From Oreocharis arfaki (lineage: Eukaryota > Chordata > Aves > Passeriformes > Paramythiidae): DNA of 64,000 nucleotides. Below are positions 63,707 to 64,000 of this stretch, one piece after another; position 1 is the stretch's first letter, and each line of letters begins with the position of its first letter. The notes under the pieces were generated by a model, which had not been told where the DNA came from, made no database searches, and was given only the letters and a program-made list of their open reading frames with translations. The translations under genes were made by a program, and so were the position numbers. The stretch covers positions 466,357 through 530,356 of the forward strand of contig VZRR01012719.1 in NCBI GenBank assembly GCA_013398015.1, in the 5' to 3' direction.

Positions 63707-64000
63707 GGCAGCACCCAGGTGCTTCCTGCCCGAGGGCTGCTCTTGAGAGAGCCAAAGGTGCCCAGTGGCCGTGGGCTGGCGGTGGTGAGAGCAGGGCTGG
63801 GCAGCCAGGGAGGGGACCTGGTGGGTTCCTCATTGTCTGCTGAGCAGTGTAGGAGTTAGGATCTCAGAAAAGTGGGACTGTGGATTGCAACTTTGCTCTA
63901 ATGGGAGATATCAGACCAAGGGGGGGTCTGAGGCTCTTCTCCTGGCCAGGGGCAAGGATTTGGAGAAGGGAAGTCTCGCGGAGCGAAAGCAGGATGTGTG

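Overview
This is a vertebrate nuclear genome segment, most likely from a bird. The coding signal comes in small exons with GT..AG splice sites and phase-matched junctions. The order QRFPR then TNIP3 on one strand matches human 4q27. Spacing is compact: all recognised TNIP3 coding exons fit in about 33 kb. I could not recognise a single interspersed repeat with confidence, which argues against a mammal. The species cannot be read from the sequence.

Layout, all genes on the + strand. Positions 1-1921 hold the last three coding exons of QRFPR, the GPCR for the RFamide peptide QRFP (TM5 to the C-terminus), followed by its 3' UTR and a plausible poly(A) signal near 3740. Positions ~3.8-27.4 kb form a gene-poor interval with no convincing coding exon. 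It contains a tight NF-kB/AP-1/NF-kB motif cluster at 13241-13313 beside a strong splice donor, a candidate promoter and non-coding first exon for TNIP3. Positions 27438-60610 hold TNIP3 (ABIN-3), reconstructed here as eleven coding exons giving about 377 codons. The model includes an N-terminal coiled coil resembling that of TNIP1, the A20-binding ABIN homology domain 1, the ubiquitin-binding AHD2/UBAN segment, and a conserved C-terminal PDYQW / LPPDVQHKAN block. A second NF-kB/AP-1 motif cluster lies in intron 2 (35.0-35.4 kb). Positions 61.4-64 kb are intergenic, with a small CpG-rich patch at 62.25-62.47 kb and a consensus TATA box at 63699. NDNF is the expected next gene on this strand, but none of its coding sequence is recognisable.

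The two genes are unrelated in function. QRFPR is a neuropeptide receptor for feeding and arousal signalling. TNIP3 is an NF-kB-inducible feedback inhibitor of NF-kB that binds A20 and ubiquitin. Nearly all ORFs over 60 codons outside the listed exons are chance open frames in intron or intergenic DNA. I found no prokaryotic features, CRISPR arrays, tRNA or rRNA genes. I also found no clear previously undescribed system. The most useful observations are the hidden short TNIP3 exons, the paired NF-kB/AP-1 clusters, the uncertain TNIP3 ends, and the TATA box at the right edge.
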